Part shown: one piece after another, positions 35,984-44,928 of the stretch
Layout: each line of letters opens with the position of its first letter
How positions within the stretch are numbered: position 1 is the stretch's first letter
Assembly (NCBI GenBank): GCA_963814805.1
Contig: CAWFER010000008.1
Span: 179,594-243,593 of the forward strand
Length of the DNA: 64,000 nt
Source: AP-15 sp963814805
GTDB taxonomy: Bacteria > Pseudomonadota > Alphaproteobacteria > ATCC43930 > CGMCC-115725
Direction: 5' to 3'
Notes under the pieces: model-generated
Told to the model about the DNA's origin: nothing
Database searches by the model: none
Seen by the model: only the letters and a program-made list of their open reading frames with translations
Program-made: the position numbers and the translations under genes

Positions 35984-36721
35984 CTAGGTGCGGGACGGGG
36001 TGTGCTTGGCCAGGAACTCCTTGACGCGGGCTTTCGCCGAATTGAGGGCGGGGCCGGTCTTCCACTCGGCGATGAACTCGCAATTCGGCAGCAGCTTCGC
36101 CAGTTCCTCGGAGATCGGATAGGGGTGCGCCTCGTCGTTGCCGGCCAGCACCAGGCACGGCGTCTTGACGGTTTTTACAAAATCGCGGTCACAGCAATAG
36201 GTGAAACCGGCCGCGTAGAGGTTATGGCAGAACGCGTCGAGCACCGGCTGGGTCGCCTCCGGGTGGTCTTTGAGCGTTTCGGCCCAGCCGTTGAACCGGG
36301 CCGGGCGGCCGGGCGCCATCGCGCCGACGCGGCCGATCGGCTGCGCCAGGACCGCGCAGGCGACGCGCTCGGGCTGGGTCTTGAGCAGGTTCAGGATGAA
36401 CGACCCGCCGATGCACTGGCCGTAGAGATGGCACTTGTCGATGCGCAGATGATCGAGCAGAGCGAGGTGATCGGCGGTGTAGCTGTCCCAGCCGTCCTGC
36501 GCGGTGATCGGCGCACGCGACTGGCCGCCGGCGTTGCGCTGATCCATCGCGATGACGCGGAAGTTCGCGGCCCATTCGGTGGTCGGATTGATCGGCGCCG
36601 AAGGCTGGCTCCAGACATCGATCACCGATTGCAGGCCGGCTGGCGCAAAGGTCAGGATCGGAAAGCCCCGGCCGTATTCCTCGTAATGGATGTGGGCGCC
36701 GTGATGGTCAAAGCTCGGCAT
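35984..36721 (-). CDS. alpha/beta-fold hydrolase with a Cys at the nucleophile position
   Basis: A 245-residue alpha/beta hydrolase. The oxyanion region GFPILTFAPAGLQSV, then FRVIAMDQRNAGGQSRAP (strand 4 with the typical D-R) and the nucleophile elbow HLYGQCIGGSFI are seen. The elbow places Cys where most relatives have Ser, as in dienelactone hydrolases and some haloperoxidase-like members. The acid is probably the Asp in VLAGNDEAHPYP, and the catalytic His is not obvious in the last 40 residues. ATG 36721 (MPSFDHHGAHIHYEEYGRG) is the family start. The 3' end of this gene is duplicated in panE. The following 36722-37042 holds no gene I can support. Confidence 0.82.
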   Translation of the reverse strand: MPSFDHHGAHIHYEEYGRGFPILTFAPAGLQSVIDVWSQPSAPINPTTEWAANFRVIAMDQRNAGGQSRAPITAQDGWDSYTADHLALLDHLRIDKCHLYGQCIGGSFILNLLKTQPERVACAVLAQPIGRVGAMAPGRPARFNGWAETLKDHPEATQPVLDAFCHNLYAAGFTYCCDRDFVKTVKTPCLVLAGNDEAHPYPISEELAKLLPNCEFIAEWKTGPALNSAKARVKEFLAKHTPSRT

Positions 36722-37042
36722 GTCGGTGTCCTTTCGCGGGTGGAAACGGTTTCGCCGGCTCCCCGCGGCGCTTTGGCGTCGACGGTATCGGGGCTCGGCC
36801 TCAAGGATCATCAGATTACCGTAATCGGCGGCCGCGGAAAGAACGGCCGGATTGGGCGGTTAGTCGATTTGTCGGCCAGGCAGTTCATTCTACTCGGCCC
36901 TGCCTGGAGCACAAAAGGCCTTGGGCTCACCGCCGAGGCCCGGCATCATCGGGCTTTCGCCGGCTTGATCGGCGATCGATACTGTGCTCGCCTGTGCCAC
37001 GCCGCCCGGGACCAGATAACGCCACCGGAGGGAACGTTCCCG

Positions 37043-38340
37043 ATGCCGCCTCCAGCCGACGACCCGCCGAGCGATTGGGTCAGCCCGGAGCCGCCAGCAG
37101 CGGCGCCGGCCGAAACCGCCCCAGATAGGGCCGCCGAACCGGCGGAGAGCGGGGCGGCTCCCCGGCCGAACGATTTGCCGCCGGGTTCGGAACCGCGCCG
37201 CAGGCGGCGTCGGCGACGCCGGCCGCCGCGCGAGAGCGCCGATCGCGGCGACGAGGGCGCGATCGGCGGCGCGGGCGCGATGGGCGGCGCGGACGCGATG
37301 GGCGAGGATGCCCGCGCCGCGGTGCCGCCGCCGACCGGCGCGGCGCCACCGGCGGCGACCGATGCCGGCGAGGCGCGCGAGCGGCCGCGCCGACGCCGCC
37401 GGCGGCGACGCCCCTCCCCCGCCGCGGCGCCATCCCCCGCTTCCACGATCGGAGTTGACGCGACCGCGGCGGGCGACGCCGGTGGCGAGGCTGCGACCCC
37501 GGCGAGCGGGACAGAGGGCGGGACGGCGGCAGGCGACGCGGAGCCGGGCGTTACCGCTCCGGATCCCGGCGCCTTGCGCCTGCGAACGCGGATTTCGCGG
37601 CGTGAGATGCCGCGGCGGCGAACGATCGCCAGGCCAGGTTTGGCGCATTCTGCGCTAGAAATCGGCGACGGCCCGAACTCCGCCGCCCGGGCGACTCCGC
37701 CGCGCCGCGAGGGCGATCGCCCGCGCCGCCGTAGACCATCGCCGCCGCGTCCCGGCGAGACCAGCGCGCCAGCAGCGCGGGGGGCGGACGGCCTGCCGGC
37801 CCAACCGGACCAGAGGCCGCGCAGCCGGGGGCCGCGCTATCGCCGGTCGGGGGACGCGCCCGCCCGCCCGGGCGAAGGGCCGCGCCCTTGGGTCGCAGCC
37901 AGCGGCGCGATCCGGGTGAAGCGGGCGCGTCTCAGCGGCCCGCCTCGGAGCGGGGCGAGCGCGACGCGCGCCGGGGCCGGCCAGCCGGTCGCGGGGATGG
38001 GCAACGTCGGGATGGCCAGCGCGGCCGCGACGCCCCGGCGCGGCGGACCGAGCAGAAACTCTATGCGCTCGAATCGATGGTCGATCGCGGTTTCGAGGAT
38101 GTCGCCGACGAGGCCGAGGAGAGCGGCACCCGCCGGGTTCACTGGACGATCGTCAAGCGCACCGTCGCCGACCAGAAAAGCGGCAAGCCGATGTCGGCCA
38201 CCTATGTCCTGCAGCGCGATGGGGCGGAGACCGATTTTCCCAACCTCGGCGCCGCCCGCGCCGCCGCCAACAAGACCATCGTCCATCCGGAAAAGCTGAC
38301 CCTGTCCAAGGCCGAGCACGCCGCCGCCAAGAACAAGTGA
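37043..38340 (+). CDS. Arg/Ala/Pro-rich low-complexity protein with conserved C-terminal domain, frameshifted
   Basis: The frame opened by ATG 37043 (MPPPADDPPSDWV, GGAGGG upstream) encodes over 300 residues of low complexity. It has several runs of eight or nine arginines separated by Ala/Gly/Pro-rich acidic stretches. Between 37890 and 38040 the plausible reading moves to another frame. That frame ends in a compact domain of about 90 residues: EQKLYALESMVDRGFEDVADE, HWTIVKRTVADQKSGK and SATYVLQRDGAETDF. At least one missing base is implied, and further indels in the GC-rich middle are possible. Arg-rich blocks of this type usually bind RNA or DNA. I do not recognise the C-terminal domain. 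Confidence 0.55.
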
Positions 38341-38365
38341 GCGATGCCGCCGGCCGTTCTGACGC

Positions 38366-38746
38366 TCAGGCGCGGATCAGCGTCACCCCGTCGTCAGCCG
38401 TCATGGCCGGACTTGTTCTGACTTGTACCCATGCACGTGTCTCGGTCGGGTCGAGGATCGCCTCGGTCTTGATGTCCTTGAACCGGGCGAGCCCGTGGCC
38501 CGCGATGCCCTGAACCTGCACTTCGAGCACGCGCGGCTTCGTCCATTCGCCGTCCCGGCCGTAGCTGACGTTGCAGATTGGCGCAGGCGAAAGGCGGCAG
38601 GCGCCAGCCGAGCGGGTCGATGCCGGCGGCCGCAGCCTTGGCCTCGGCGCGCCCGCCTCGCCACGCGCGGATGCGGTCCGGCGGTCGAGCGCGACGGCAG
38701 CGGTGCCGGCGATGCCGGATAGCGTCATCCGGCGCTCGGAACCCAT
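38366..38746 (-). CDS. hypothetical protein
   Basis: An open frame of 126 residues. The C-terminal half looks protein-like (PICNVSYGRDGEWTKPRVLEVQVQGIAGHGLARFKDIKTEAILDP), while the N-terminal half is Arg/Ala-rich and may be out of frame. MTLSGIAGTAAVAL could begin a signal peptide. No Shine-Dalgarno supports either ATG 38746 or ATG 38728. It is convergent with the Arg-rich gene and divergent from the threonine synthase-like gene. I do not recognise a family. Confidence 0.4.
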   Translation of the reverse strand: MGSERRMTLSGIAGTAAVALDRRTASARGEAGAPRPRLRPPASTRSAGACRLSPAPICNVSYGRDGEWTKPRVLEVQVQGIAGHGLARFKDIKTEAILDPTETRAWVQVRTSPAMTADDGVTLIRA

Positions 38747-38788
38747 TTGATTGCGGCGGTCGTGGTCTGCCGGCCGCGGAGAACAGCG

Positions 38789-39961
38789 ATGACGAACTCG
38801 ACTGGCGTCGTCCCGAGCTACGAATGTCCCGCTTGCGGGCGAATTTGGGCCGCCGACCGGCCGCGCTGGCGGTGCGATTGCGGCAGCCATATCGATCTCT
38901 CGCCGGGGACCGGCCTGTCGCGCGGCCAGATCGCCACCGGGAACGCCTCGTTGTGGCGCTACGCCGCGGCCGTGGCGCTGCGCCGGCCGCCGCGCGTCAC
39001 CCTGGGCGAAGGCTGGACCCCGCTGGTGCGCCGCGACTGGCAGGGCGTCCCGGTCTGGTTCAAGCTCGAATTGCAGATGCCGACCGGCTCGTTCAAGGAC
39101 CGCGGCAGCGCCGTCATGATCAACCATCTGCTGGAGGTGGGGATCGGGCCGATCCACGAGGATTCCTCGGGCAACGCCGGCTCCTCGATCGCGACCTATG
39201 CGGCGGCGGCCGGCATTCCCTGCCGCGTCTATGTTCCGGCCGCGGCGCCCCGCGCCAAGCTGGTGCAGATCGCCGTAACCGGGGCTGACGTGCGCGCTAT
39301 TCCCGGGACCCGCGAGGCGGTCAGCGAGGCGGCGCGCGCCGCTGCCGGCGACAGCTTCTACGCCAGCCACAACTGGCATCCCTATTTTATCGAAGGCGTC
39401 AAGACCCTCGCCTTCGAGTTGTGGGAGCAGCTGGGCTTTCGCCTTCCCGACAACATCCTGGCGCCGACCGGCTATGGCAGCAACATCCTCGGCCTCGAGC
39501 GCGGTTTCGACGAGCTTGAACGCGCCGGCGAGATTGGCAAGGCCGGCGAGATCGGGGGACGGCCACGGCTCTACGCGGTGCAGGCGGCGAATTGCGCGGC
39601 CTTGGCCGCCGCCTGGGCGGCAGGCGCCGACGGGTTCGTGCGGTTCGCGTCGAGCCCGACGATCGCCGACGGGATCGCCACCACGCGGCCGGTGCGCACC
39701 GCCGAAGTGCTGCGGGCGTTGCGCCGCTCGCGGGGCGGCGTCGTCGCCGTCGCCGAAGACGAGATCGCGCCGGCGCTGGCGGCTCTGGGCCGCCTCGGCC
39801 TCTTTGCCGAACCGACCGCCGCAACCGCCGGCGCAGCGCTCACTCGACTGCTGCGCGCGGGCGCGATCCTACCGCATCAGACGACGGTGGTGGTGCTGAC
39901 CGGCCACGGCCTTAAAGCCGCCGAGCGCATCGGCGAGGTTCTCGGCGTCGTGACCGAGTAG
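38789..39961 (+). CDS. threonine synthase-like PLP-dependent enzyme
   Basis: A 390-residue fold-type II PLP enzyme with an N-terminal zinc-ribbon-like segment (YECPACGRIWAADRPRWRCDCG), as in threonine synthases of this branch. The PLP lysine is in MPTGSFKDRGSAVMINHLLE (about residues 105-125). Then come the phosphate-binding EDSSGNAGSSIATYAAAAG and the Gly-rich APTGYGSNILGLERGF. Threonine synthase converts O-phosphohomoserine to threonine, but diverged members act on other hydroxy-amino-acid derivatives. Without homoserine genes beside it the substrate is not certain. ATG 38789 has GGAGAA upstream. Confidence 0.8.
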   Translation: MTNSTGVVPSYECPACGRIWAADRPRWRCDCGSHIDLSPGTGLSRGQIATGNASLWRYAAAVALRRPPRVTLGEGWTPLVRRDWQGVPVWFKLELQMPTGSFKDRGSAVMINHLLEVGIGPIHEDSSGNAGSSIATYAAAAGIPCRVYVPAAAPRAKLVQIAVTGADVRAIPGTREAVSEAARAAAGDSFYASHNWHPYFIEGVKTLAFELWEQLGFRLPDNILAPTGYGSNILGLERGFDELERAGEIGKAGEIGGRPRLYAVQAANCAALAAAWAAGADGFVRFASSPTIADGIATTRPVRTAEVLRALRRSRGGVVAVAEDEIAPALAALGRLGLFAEPTAATAGAALTRLLRAGAILPHQTTVVVLTGHGLKAAERIGEVLGVVTE

Positions 39962-40038
39962 GATCACATGCTGTCGGCGCAGCCGCAGCGGGCTGGCGGT
40001 CTGCGAGCGTGTAGAGCGTCAGGCTGTCAGGCCGCGGT

Positions 40039-40257
40039 TCACGCCTCGCGGTGGCCGCAATCGAGGATGCGGGCGGGGCCGTCGACTTCCGATTCCAGCA
40101 CCCTGACGCTCCATTCCCGGGGCCGGCCGCCATCTCTCGAATATTTCTGATTGACTTCGGCGACCGCCAATTCTCTTGCCTGCTGTTCGTTTTCGGCGAT
40201 CAGAGTGGCAAAATATATGTCCTCGCCCAAAGACCTGGTGCAGCTGAACTTGTTCAT
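40039..40257 (-). CDS. small hypothetical protein
   Basis: A 72-residue protein, MNKFSCTRSLGEDIYFATLIAENEQQARELAVAEVNQKY and so on, predicted alpha/beta with no signal or membrane segment. The start at 40257 is supported by GGTGGAGAG just upstream; the frame extends to 40299 without support. The sequence looks like a real soluble protein (balanced composition, amphipathic helix around ENEQQARELAVAEV). The function is unknown to me. Confidence 0.6.
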   Translation of the reverse strand: MNKFSCTRSLGEDIYFATLIAENEQQARELAVAEVNQKYSRDGGRPREWSVRVLESEVDGPARILDCGHREA

Positions 40258-40465
40258 CTCTCCACCCTCACGGTTCGCCGTCCATGGTATGGGAACCAAC
40301 GGTTCGAGAGCAACACCACAACGGTCGCGAAGCAGGGCCCCCCGTCGCGGGATTCGCTAAGCGGGACCCATTAAAACTGACGCCAGTTGGAGTCGGAACC
40401 GACTTCACACCAGCCGGCTTCGCGTGTAGCCTTACCTGTTTGTCTCCCTCATCCCCAGGACCGCC

Positions 40466-41671
40466 ATGCCTTTCCTCGCCGACCGTCTTGCCCGCGTCAA
40501 ACCCTCGCCGACGATGGCGATCACCGCGCTTGCGACCGAATTGAAGGCGGCCGGGCGCGACATCGTCAGCCTGTCGGTCGGCGAGCCCGATTTCGACACC
40601 CCGCCCAACATCCAGGAGGCGGCGATCGCGGCGATGCGGCGCGGCGAGACCCGCTATACCGTATTCGACGGCTCGATCGAGCTGAAGCGCGCGGTCTGCG
40701 CCAAGTTCAAGCGCGAGAACCATCTCGATTACGAGACCTCGCAGATCACGATCAGCTCGGGTGGCAAGCAGGTGCTGTACAACGCCATGGTCGCCACCCT
40801 CAACCCGGGCGACGAGGTGGTGATCCCGGCGCCGTTCTGGGTGTCCTACCCGGAAATGGTGCTGCTGTCCGACGGCACCCCGGTGCCGGTGCCGTGCCCG
40901 CAGAACAACGGCTTCAAATTGCGCCCCGAGGATCTCGAGGCGGCGATCACGCCGCGGACCAAGTGGCTGATCCTGAACTCGCCGTCGAACCCGACCGGCA
41001 GCGCCTATACCGAGGCCGAGCTGCGCGCCGTCGCCGAGGTGCTGTTGCGCCATAAGCAGGTCTGGGTTATGGCCGACGACATGTACGAGCATCTCGTCTA
41101 CGACGATTTTCGTTTTACGACGATCGCCGAGATCGAGCCGCGCCTTTACGAGCGCACGCTGACCGTCAACGGCGTCTCGAAGGCCTATTGCATGACCGGC
41201 TGGCGCATCGGCTATGGCGGCGGCCCCAAGGCCTTGATCAAGGCGATGGGGGCGATCCAGTCGAACTCGACCGCCAACCCGTGCTCGATCAGCCAGGCGG
41301 CGGCGATCGAGGCCTTGAACGGGCCGCAGGATTTCATCCCGGTCCATAATAAGAGCTTCAAGGAGCGGCGCGACTTGGTGGTCGACATGTTGAACCGCAT
41401 CCCCGGCCTGTTCTGCCCGCGACCCGAGGGGGCGTTTTACGTCTATCCGTCCTGCGCCGGGGCGATCGGCAGGCGCACCCCGGCCGGCGACACGATCGCC
41501 AATGACGGGGATTTCGCGCGCTATCTGTTGGAGGAGGCCGGGGTCGCGGTGGTGCATGGCGAGGCCTTTGGCCTGTCGCCGCATTTCCGCATCTCCTACG
41601 CCGCTTCGCCCGAGGTCTTGCGCGACGCCTGCCAACGCATCGAGCGGGCCTGCCGCGCGCTCAAGGCCTGA
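40466..41671 (+). CDS. aspartate aminotransferase family protein
   Basis: A 401-residue class I PLP aminotransferase. It has FLADRLARVKPSPTMAITALATELKAAGRDIVSLSVGEPDFDTP at the N-terminus, the glycine-rich ISSGGKQVLYNAM, the substrate/PLP Asn in LNSPSNPTGSAY, the Asp/Tyr pair in MADDMYEHLVYDD, the Schiff-base lysine in VNGVSKAYCMTGWRIGYG, and the carboxylate-binding Arg in FRISYAAS. This is the Ib subgroup typical of alphaproteobacterial AspC/AatA, which transaminates aspartate and often prephenate. The full length matches. An intergenic space of about 210 bases precedes it. Confidence 0.93.
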   Translation: MPFLADRLARVKPSPTMAITALATELKAAGRDIVSLSVGEPDFDTPPNIQEAAIAAMRRGETRYTVFDGSIELKRAVCAKFKRENHLDYETSQITISSGGKQVLYNAMVATLNPGDEVVIPAPFWVSYPEMVLLSDGTPVPVPCPQNNGFKLRPEDLEAAITPRTKWLILNSPSNPTGSAYTEAELRAVAEVLLRHKQVWVMADDMYEHLVYDDFRFTTIAEIEPRLYERTLTVNGVSKAYCMTGWRIGYGGGPKALIKAMGAIQSNSTANPCSISQAAAIEALNGPQDFIPVHNKSFKERRDLVVDMLNRIPGLFCPRPEGAFYVYPSCAGAIGRRTPAGDTIANDGDFARYLLEEAGVAVVHGEAFGLSPHFRISYAASPEVLRDACQRIERACRALKA

Positions 41672-41815
41672 GCTCGCACGACCGCCTCGCCGGCGCCGGC
41701 GCCCGCCAGATTTCGATTGCGTTACAGCCGTCGGCCGCGCCAGATTGGCCGACATAGTGGGCGCCGCGGGGTGCTGACCAGCCCCAGCGCCTGACAAAGA
41801 TGGCTGGAGGCGCCC

Positions 41816-43849
41816 ATGGCGAATGCACAAGCGGCCCCGCGTTGCGCCGCTCTGATCGGCCCTTATTTGTCGGGTAAGACGACGCTGCTCGAAGCGCTGC
41901 TGTTCGCCGCCGGCTCGACCGGCCGGCGCGGCACTGTGCGCGACGGCAATTCGGTCGGCGACCATGCCCCCGAAGCGCGCGCCCGGCAAATGTCGACCGA
42001 GCTCAACGTCGCCAGCGCCAGCTTTCTCGGCGACCCGTGGACGATCCTCGACTGCCCCGGCTCGGTCGAGCTGCTCTATGAGGCGCAAGCGGCGCTGTTG
42101 GCCAGCGACGTCGCAATCGTCGTGGTCGAGCCCGAGGTCGAGCGCGCCCTGACGATCAGCGCGCTGTTGCGCTTTCTGGACCAGCACCAGATTCCGCATA
42201 TGATCTTTATCAACAAGATGGACAGTGCGAATGCGCGGGTGCGCGACGTGCTGGCGGCGTTGCAATCGGTGTCGAGCCGGCCGCTGGTGCTGCGCCAGGT
42301 GCCGTTGCGCGGCGGCGCCGAAGCCGAGATCACCGGCTATGTCGACCTGGTCAGCGAGCGCGCCTATCGCTATCGGCCGGGCCAGGCGTCCGACCTGATA
42401 CCGCTGCCCGACGATTTCTGGAACGAGGAGCGGGCGACCCGCATCGGCCTGCTCGAAAAGCTCGCCGATTTCGACGACAGCCTGCTCGAACAATTGCTCG
42501 AAGAGGTCGAGCCGCCGAAGGAGGAGATCTACCGGCATCTGACCCAAACGCTCAGAGGGGCGCAGATCGTGCCGGTGTTTCTCGGCTCGGGGTTTGCCGA
42601 TTACGGCGTGCGCCGGCTGTGGAAGGCTCTGCGGCACGAGACGCCGCTGCCGCAGGAAACCGCCGCCCGGCTCGGGATCGCCGCCGAGGGCGAGCCGCTG
42701 GCGCAGGTAATCAAGACCTACCACCTGCCGCACACCGGCAAGCTGTCGCTGGCGCGGGTCTGGCGCGGGACCATCACCGAGGGCATGGTGCTGAACGGGA
42801 CCCGCGTCGCCGGCCTGTTGCGCATAACCGGCGGGCAGCACGAAAAGCTCGGCTCGGCCCACGCCGGCGAGGTCGTCGGGCTGACCCGCATGGAGGACAT
42901 CCAGACCGGGACCGTGCTGACGCCGTCGGGCAAGGCCGACCCGCTGCCCCGCCCCGAGCGGCCGCAGCCGGTCTTCGGCCTCGCCATCGCCTCGGAAAAG
43001 CGCGCCGACGACGTCAAGCTGACCGGGGCCATCGGCAAGCTGGTCGAGGAGGATCCGACCTTCGAGCTCGACCAGAACGCCGACACCCAGGAAATGGTGC
43101 TGTGGGGACAGGGCGACATACACCTGCAGATCGCGATGGACCGGCTGCGCAACCGGCACAACCTCGCGGTCAATGGCCGGCCCGCCGCGGTTCCCTACAA
43201 GGAGACGATCCGGCACGGAACCCAACAGCATTCGCGCTTCAAGCGGCAGAGCGGCGGTCACGGGCAGTTCGCCGACGTGACGATCGAGGTCAAGGCGTTG
43301 CCGCGCGGCTCGGGCTTCACCTTTACCGACAGCGTCGTCGGCGGCGCCATCCCGCGCAACTACATCCCGGCGGTCGAGGAAGGGGTGGTCGAGGCGCTGC
43401 TGCGCGGCCCGCTCGGCTTTCCGGTGGTCGATGTCTCGGTCACCCTGCTGACCGGCCAGTTTCATGCGGTCGACAGCTCGGACCAGGCGTTCAAGACCGC
43501 CGGGCGGCAAGGCGTCCACGAGGCATTGCCGAAATGCGAGCCGATCCTGCTCGAACCGATCGATGCGGTCGAGGTCTCGGTGCCGAACGCCTTTACCGCG
43601 CGGGTGCAGCGGCTGGTCTCCGGCCGCCGCGGCCAGATCCTCGGCTACGACGCCAAGCCCGACTGGCCCGGCTGGGACCTGGTCAGCGCGCATATGCCGC
43701 AGAGCGAATTGCACGACCTGATCGTCGAGCTGCGCTCGCTGACCCTGGGGGTCGGCAGCTTCGCCCACCGCTTCGACCATATGCAGGAGCTGACCGGGAG
43801 GCCGGCGGAAAAGGTGCTGGCCTCGCGCACCGCCGACGCCGCGCAATAA
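41816..43849 (+). CDS. elongation factor G-like GTPase
   Basis: A 677-residue protein with the five-domain layout of EF-G but diverged from the housekeeping factor. The P-loop is GPYLSGKTTL (about residues 17-26), G3 is DCPG (LDCPGSVEL) and G4 is NKMD (FINKMDSA). The switch I region (HAPEARARQMSTELNVASASF) lacks the usual RGIT pattern. Domain II (GKLSLARVWRGTITEGMVLNG), domain III (LVEEDPTFELDQNADTQEMVLWGQGDIHL), domain IV (HSRFKRQSGGHGQFADVTIEV) and domain V (RRGQILGYD) follow. This group is the EF-G-like paralogue common in alphaproteobacteria, of uncertain role in translation. It stands alone before msrP. Confidence 0.9.
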   Translation: MANAQAAPRCAALIGPYLSGKTTLLEALLFAAGSTGRRGTVRDGNSVGDHAPEARARQMSTELNVASASFLGDPWTILDCPGSVELLYEAQAALLASDVAIVVVEPEVERALTISALLRFLDQHQIPHMIFINKMDSANARVRDVLAALQSVSSRPLVLRQVPLRGGAEAEITGYVDLVSERAYRYRPGQASDLIPLPDDFWNEERATRIGLLEKLADFDDSLLEQLLEEVEPPKEEIYRHLTQTLRGAQIVPVFLGSGFADYGVRRLWKALRHETPLPQETAARLGIAAEGEPLAQVIKTYHLPHTGKLSLARVWRGTITEGMVLNGTRVAGLLRITGGQHEKLGSAHAGEVVGLTRMEDIQTGTVLTPSGKADPLPRPERPQPVFGLAIASEKRADDVKLTGAIGKLVEEDPTFELDQNADTQEMVLWGQGDIHLQIAMDRLRNRHNLAVNGRPAAVPYKETIRHGTQQHSRFKRQSGGHGQFADVTIEVKALPRGSGFTFTDSVVGGAIPRNYIPAVEEGVVEALLRGPLGFPVVDVSVTLLTGQFHAVDSSDQAFKTAGRQGVHEALPKCEPILLEPIDAVEVSVPNAFTARVQRLVSGRRGQILGYDAKPDWPGWDLVSAHMPQSELHDLIVELRSLTLGVGSFAHRFDHMQELTGRPAEKVLASRTADAAQ

Positions 43850-43935
43850 TCCCGGGCCGTTACTCGCGAAACCGTGACTTGGCGCCGGGTCGCGGCGCTC
43901 CAGATTATGGGGCGCAACGATCGAAGGGTGCTGCG

Positions 43936-44922
43936 ATGCTGATCCGGCGCAACAGGGGATGGCAACTACCCGAGAGTTCGGCGACGCCGGAGGCGGTGTA
44001 TCTGGGCCGTAGAGCGCTGCTGAAGTCGATGGGGCTGGGCTCGATGCTGGCCCCTGTCCTCGCCTCGGGGCTCGCCGCAGCGCTTGCTGGACGGCCGGCG
44101 CTGGCCGCGGACGAAGATCCCTCGGCCGGGCTCTACCCGTTCAAGCGCAACCCGCGCTATACGCTCGATCGGCCGATCACCGCTCCGAAATATTCGGAGA
44201 ACTATAATAACTTCTATGAGTTCGGCTCGGACAAAGCGATCGCCGACGACGCCCAGCAGCTCAAGATCCGGCCGTGGACGGTCAAGGTCGACGGCATGGT
44301 CGAAAAGCCGTTTGAGATCGGCATCGACGATCTGTTGAAGAAAATGCCCCTCGAAGAACGGCTCTATCGCCACCGCTGCGTCGAGGCCTGGTCGATGGCG
44401 GTGCCGTGGAGCGGCTTTGCGATGGCCGCCTTTGTCGCTTTCGCCAAGCCGCTGGGTTCGGCCAAGTACGTGCAGACAAAGACCTTTCTTGACCCCGCCG
44501 AGGCCCCCGGGCAGAAGCAGTTCTGGTATCCGTGGCCCTATGTCGAAGGGGTGACCATGGCCGAAGCGAAGAACGAGCTCGCGTTCTTTGTCACCGGCAT
44601 GTACGGCAAGCCGGCGCCGAAGCAGGACGGCGCGCCGCTGCGCCTGGTGTTCCCGTGGAAATACGGGTTCAAATCGGCGAAATCGATCGTCGAGGTCTCG
44701 TTCACCGACAAGCAGCCGGTGTCGTTCTGGGAGACTGTGCAGGGCGACGAATACGGGTTTTGGGCGAACGTCAACCCCAAGGTGCCGCATCCGCGCTGGA
44801 GCCAGGCGACCGAGCGCGTGCTGGGCAGCGACGAGCGGGTGCCGACGTTGAAATGGAACGGTTACGGCCAGTACGTGGCCCAGCTCTATGACGGGCTGCA
44901 GGACCAAAAGCTGTTTTTCTAA
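43936..44922 (+). CDS. msrP: protein-methionine-sulfoxide reductase catalytic subunit
   Basis: A 328-residue periplasmic molybdoenzyme (YedY type) that repairs methionine sulfoxides in envelope proteins. A twin-arginine-like signal is present (LGRRALLKSMGLGSMLAPVLASGLAAALAGRPALA, about residues 22-57). The molybdopterin-ligating Cys is in YRHRCVEAWSMAVPWSGF (about 148-165). Other family landmarks are NNFYEFGSDK, FWYPWPYVEG, LVFPWKYGFKSAKSIV and FWETVQGDEYGFWANVNP. The length is normal. The usual membrane heme partner msrQ is not adjacent: the next gene is gph, convergent, seven bases away. Electrons must come from a protein encoded elsewhere. Confidence 0.95.
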   Translation: MLIRRNRGWQLPESSATPEAVYLGRRALLKSMGLGSMLAPVLASGLAAALAGRPALAADEDPSAGLYPFKRNPRYTLDRPITAPKYSENYNNFYEFGSDKAIADDAQQLKIRPWTVKVDGMVEKPFEIGIDDLLKKMPLEERLYRHRCVEAWSMAVPWSGFAMAAFVAFAKPLGSAKYVQTKTFLDPAEAPGQKQFWYPWPYVEGVTMAEAKNELAFFVTGMYGKPAPKQDGAPLRLVFPWKYGFKSAKSIVEVSFTDKQPVSFWETVQGDEYGFWANVNPKVPHPRWSQATERVLGSDERVPTLKWNGYGQYVAQLYDGLQDQKLFF

Positions 44923-44928
44923 AGCGCC

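Noticed and set aside
36722..37042. A reading ITVIGGRGKNGRIGRLVD that recalls a dinucleotide-binding motif
   Set aside because: It is too short, has no continuation as a dehydrogenase and no start signal; probably coincidence or an old fragment that cannot be named.
35831..38299. An 822-codon plus frame starting opposite the hydrolase gene
   Set aside because: The first 400 codons are antisense to the alpha/beta hydrolase. The coding part probably begins at ATG 37043.
40268..43846. A 1192-codon open frame on the minus strand across the aminotransferase and EF-G-like genes
   Set aside because: It is exactly antisense to two genes with strong family motifs, and its product is rich in Arg, His, Asp and Gly without any motif. 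High GC makes such long antisense frames common.
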